NCBI GenBank assembly: GCA_903879825.1
Contig: CAIRND010000595.1
Span: 1 to 6,308 of the forward strand
Direction: 5' to 3'
Length of the DNA: 6,308 nt
DNA from: an uncultured Geobacteraceae bacterium
GTDB lineage: Bacteria; Desulfobacterota; Desulfuromonadia; Geobacterales; Pseudopelobacteraceae
Shown: positions 5,930 to 6,308 of the stretch, one piece after another
How the letters are laid out: every line of letters starts with the position of its first letter
How positions within the stretch are numbered: position 1 is the stretch's first letter
Position numbers and translations under genes: made by a program
The notes under the pieces: generated by a model
Databases searched by the model: none
What the model was told of the DNA's origin: nothing
What the model saw: the letters and a program-made list of their open reading frames with translations, nothing else

Positions 5930-6308
5930 TTAATCTAATGAGCGAATACGCCCCGAACGTTTGTTGATCATCACCCGGCCAATAGCTTTACCATCCTTAC
6001 CGAATATTTCAGCCATGAAGCCCCACTTTTTTTCGACTACCTCGGAAACGGTATAGTTTTGTCCTGTGAAATAGTTCAGGAGAAGTGCGCGGGCCTCCGC
6101 AGCGCCAGTAACCGGTTGACTGGCTCCGTACCAATCACCACGACGTTTGCCGCATCGGCCACGCATTTCAGGAAGGCACCCCGCGTCCCCACCTTTACAC
6201 CATTCAGGACCGGGGCCCCTATCTTTTTTACCTTCATGTGTCCGACAGTTTTCACCGTCAACCGCACCACTGCCAGCCAGAGCAGCGGGAGCAGGCTCTA
6301 AAACCGCA
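5930..6308 (-). CDS. small, probably exported Cys-containing protein with charged C-terminal domain (5' end beyond window)
   Basis: The minus-strand frame is open from the right edge to the TAA at 5930, giving 125 codons in the window; the start lies to the right. An internal ATG at 6166 exists, but coding character clearly continues upstream of it. The visible N-terminal part (AVLEPAPAALAGSGA) looks like the end of a signal peptide or an Ala/Pro linker. It is followed by a Gly- and Arg-rich stretch with four Cys: ENCR, EWCKGG, AGCL and RGRCGK. From about residue 70 comes a compact domain, ARALLLNYFTGQNYTV ... KWGFMAEIFGKDGKAIGR ... INKRSGRIRSLD. Its pattern, ending in a lysine-rich 'xxDK/NKxxGxxRS' motif, resembles the C-terminal domain of small periplasmic proteins seen in Geobacter relatives and faintly PepSY-type folds. 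It lies 166 bp upstream of the regulator and may be a signal-binding or regulated partner of the kinase. The function is unknown. Confidence 0.72.
   Translation of the reverse strand, partial: AVLEPAPAALAGSGAVDGENCRTHEGKKDRGPGPEWCKGGDAGCLPEMRGRCGKRRGDWYGASQPVTGAAEARALLLNYFTGQNYTVSEVVEKKWGFMAEIFGKDGKAIGRVMINKRSGRIRSLD

Noticed and set aside
6076..6270. 64-codon minus-strand ORF in another frame (MVRLTVKTVGHMKV...)
   Set aside because: It overlaps the frame that continues into the conserved C-terminal domain ending at 5930; that frame is open to the window edge and better explains the coding pattern, although the 64-codon ORF looks fairly protein-like.

Overview
The window comes from a bacterium of roughly 45-50% G+C. 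Its gene families suggest a Gram-negative, possibly anaerobic deltaproteobacterium of the Geobacter/Desulfuromonas kind. They include an OmpR/EnvZ-type two-component pair, a short CcdA-type thiol transporter, a secreted thioredoxin-like protein and a small secreted protein with a charged C-terminal domain. That taxonomic guess rests on family flavour only and is an inference. I see no rRNA, tRNA, CRISPR array or insertion sequence.

Left part (1-1922): The left edge holds the minus-strand remnant or 5' part of a beta-propeller-like secreted protein that runs out of the window. It has no ATG start. A non-coding stretch with a weak promoter follows. Next is a plus-strand orphan gene of about 460 codons (439-1821) encoding a soluble, coiled-coil and then largely disordered protein with a 37-residue internal duplication. 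A short, very G+C-rich block (about 1851-1900) separates it from the convergent genes to the right.

Right part (1923-6308): All genes are on the minus strand, so they read right to left. First comes a small Cys-containing, probably exported protein that enters from beyond the right edge. Then comes an OmpR-family response regulator with a GTG start at 5763. Its histidine kinase overlaps it by 11 nt and starts at 5069, not at the more upstream ATG. A class I SAM-dependent methyltransferase follows, then a secreted thioredoxin-fold protein that keeps only one Cys of the CxxC site. The last gene is a CcdA/DsbD-type membrane protein whose ATG overlaps the previous stop codon by one base.

Working model (inference): the kinase senses an envelope condition and the regulator controls the cluster. 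The last two genes form an envelope thiol-redox pair in which the membrane protein passes electrons outward to the thioredoxin-like protein. The methyltransferase and the small secreted protein have no recognisable substrate or partner. The most unusual points are the monothiol thioredoxin next to a CcdA with both cysteines, the whole regulator-methyltransferase-redox grouping, the orphan duplicated coiled-coil protein, and the G+C-rich block behind it.
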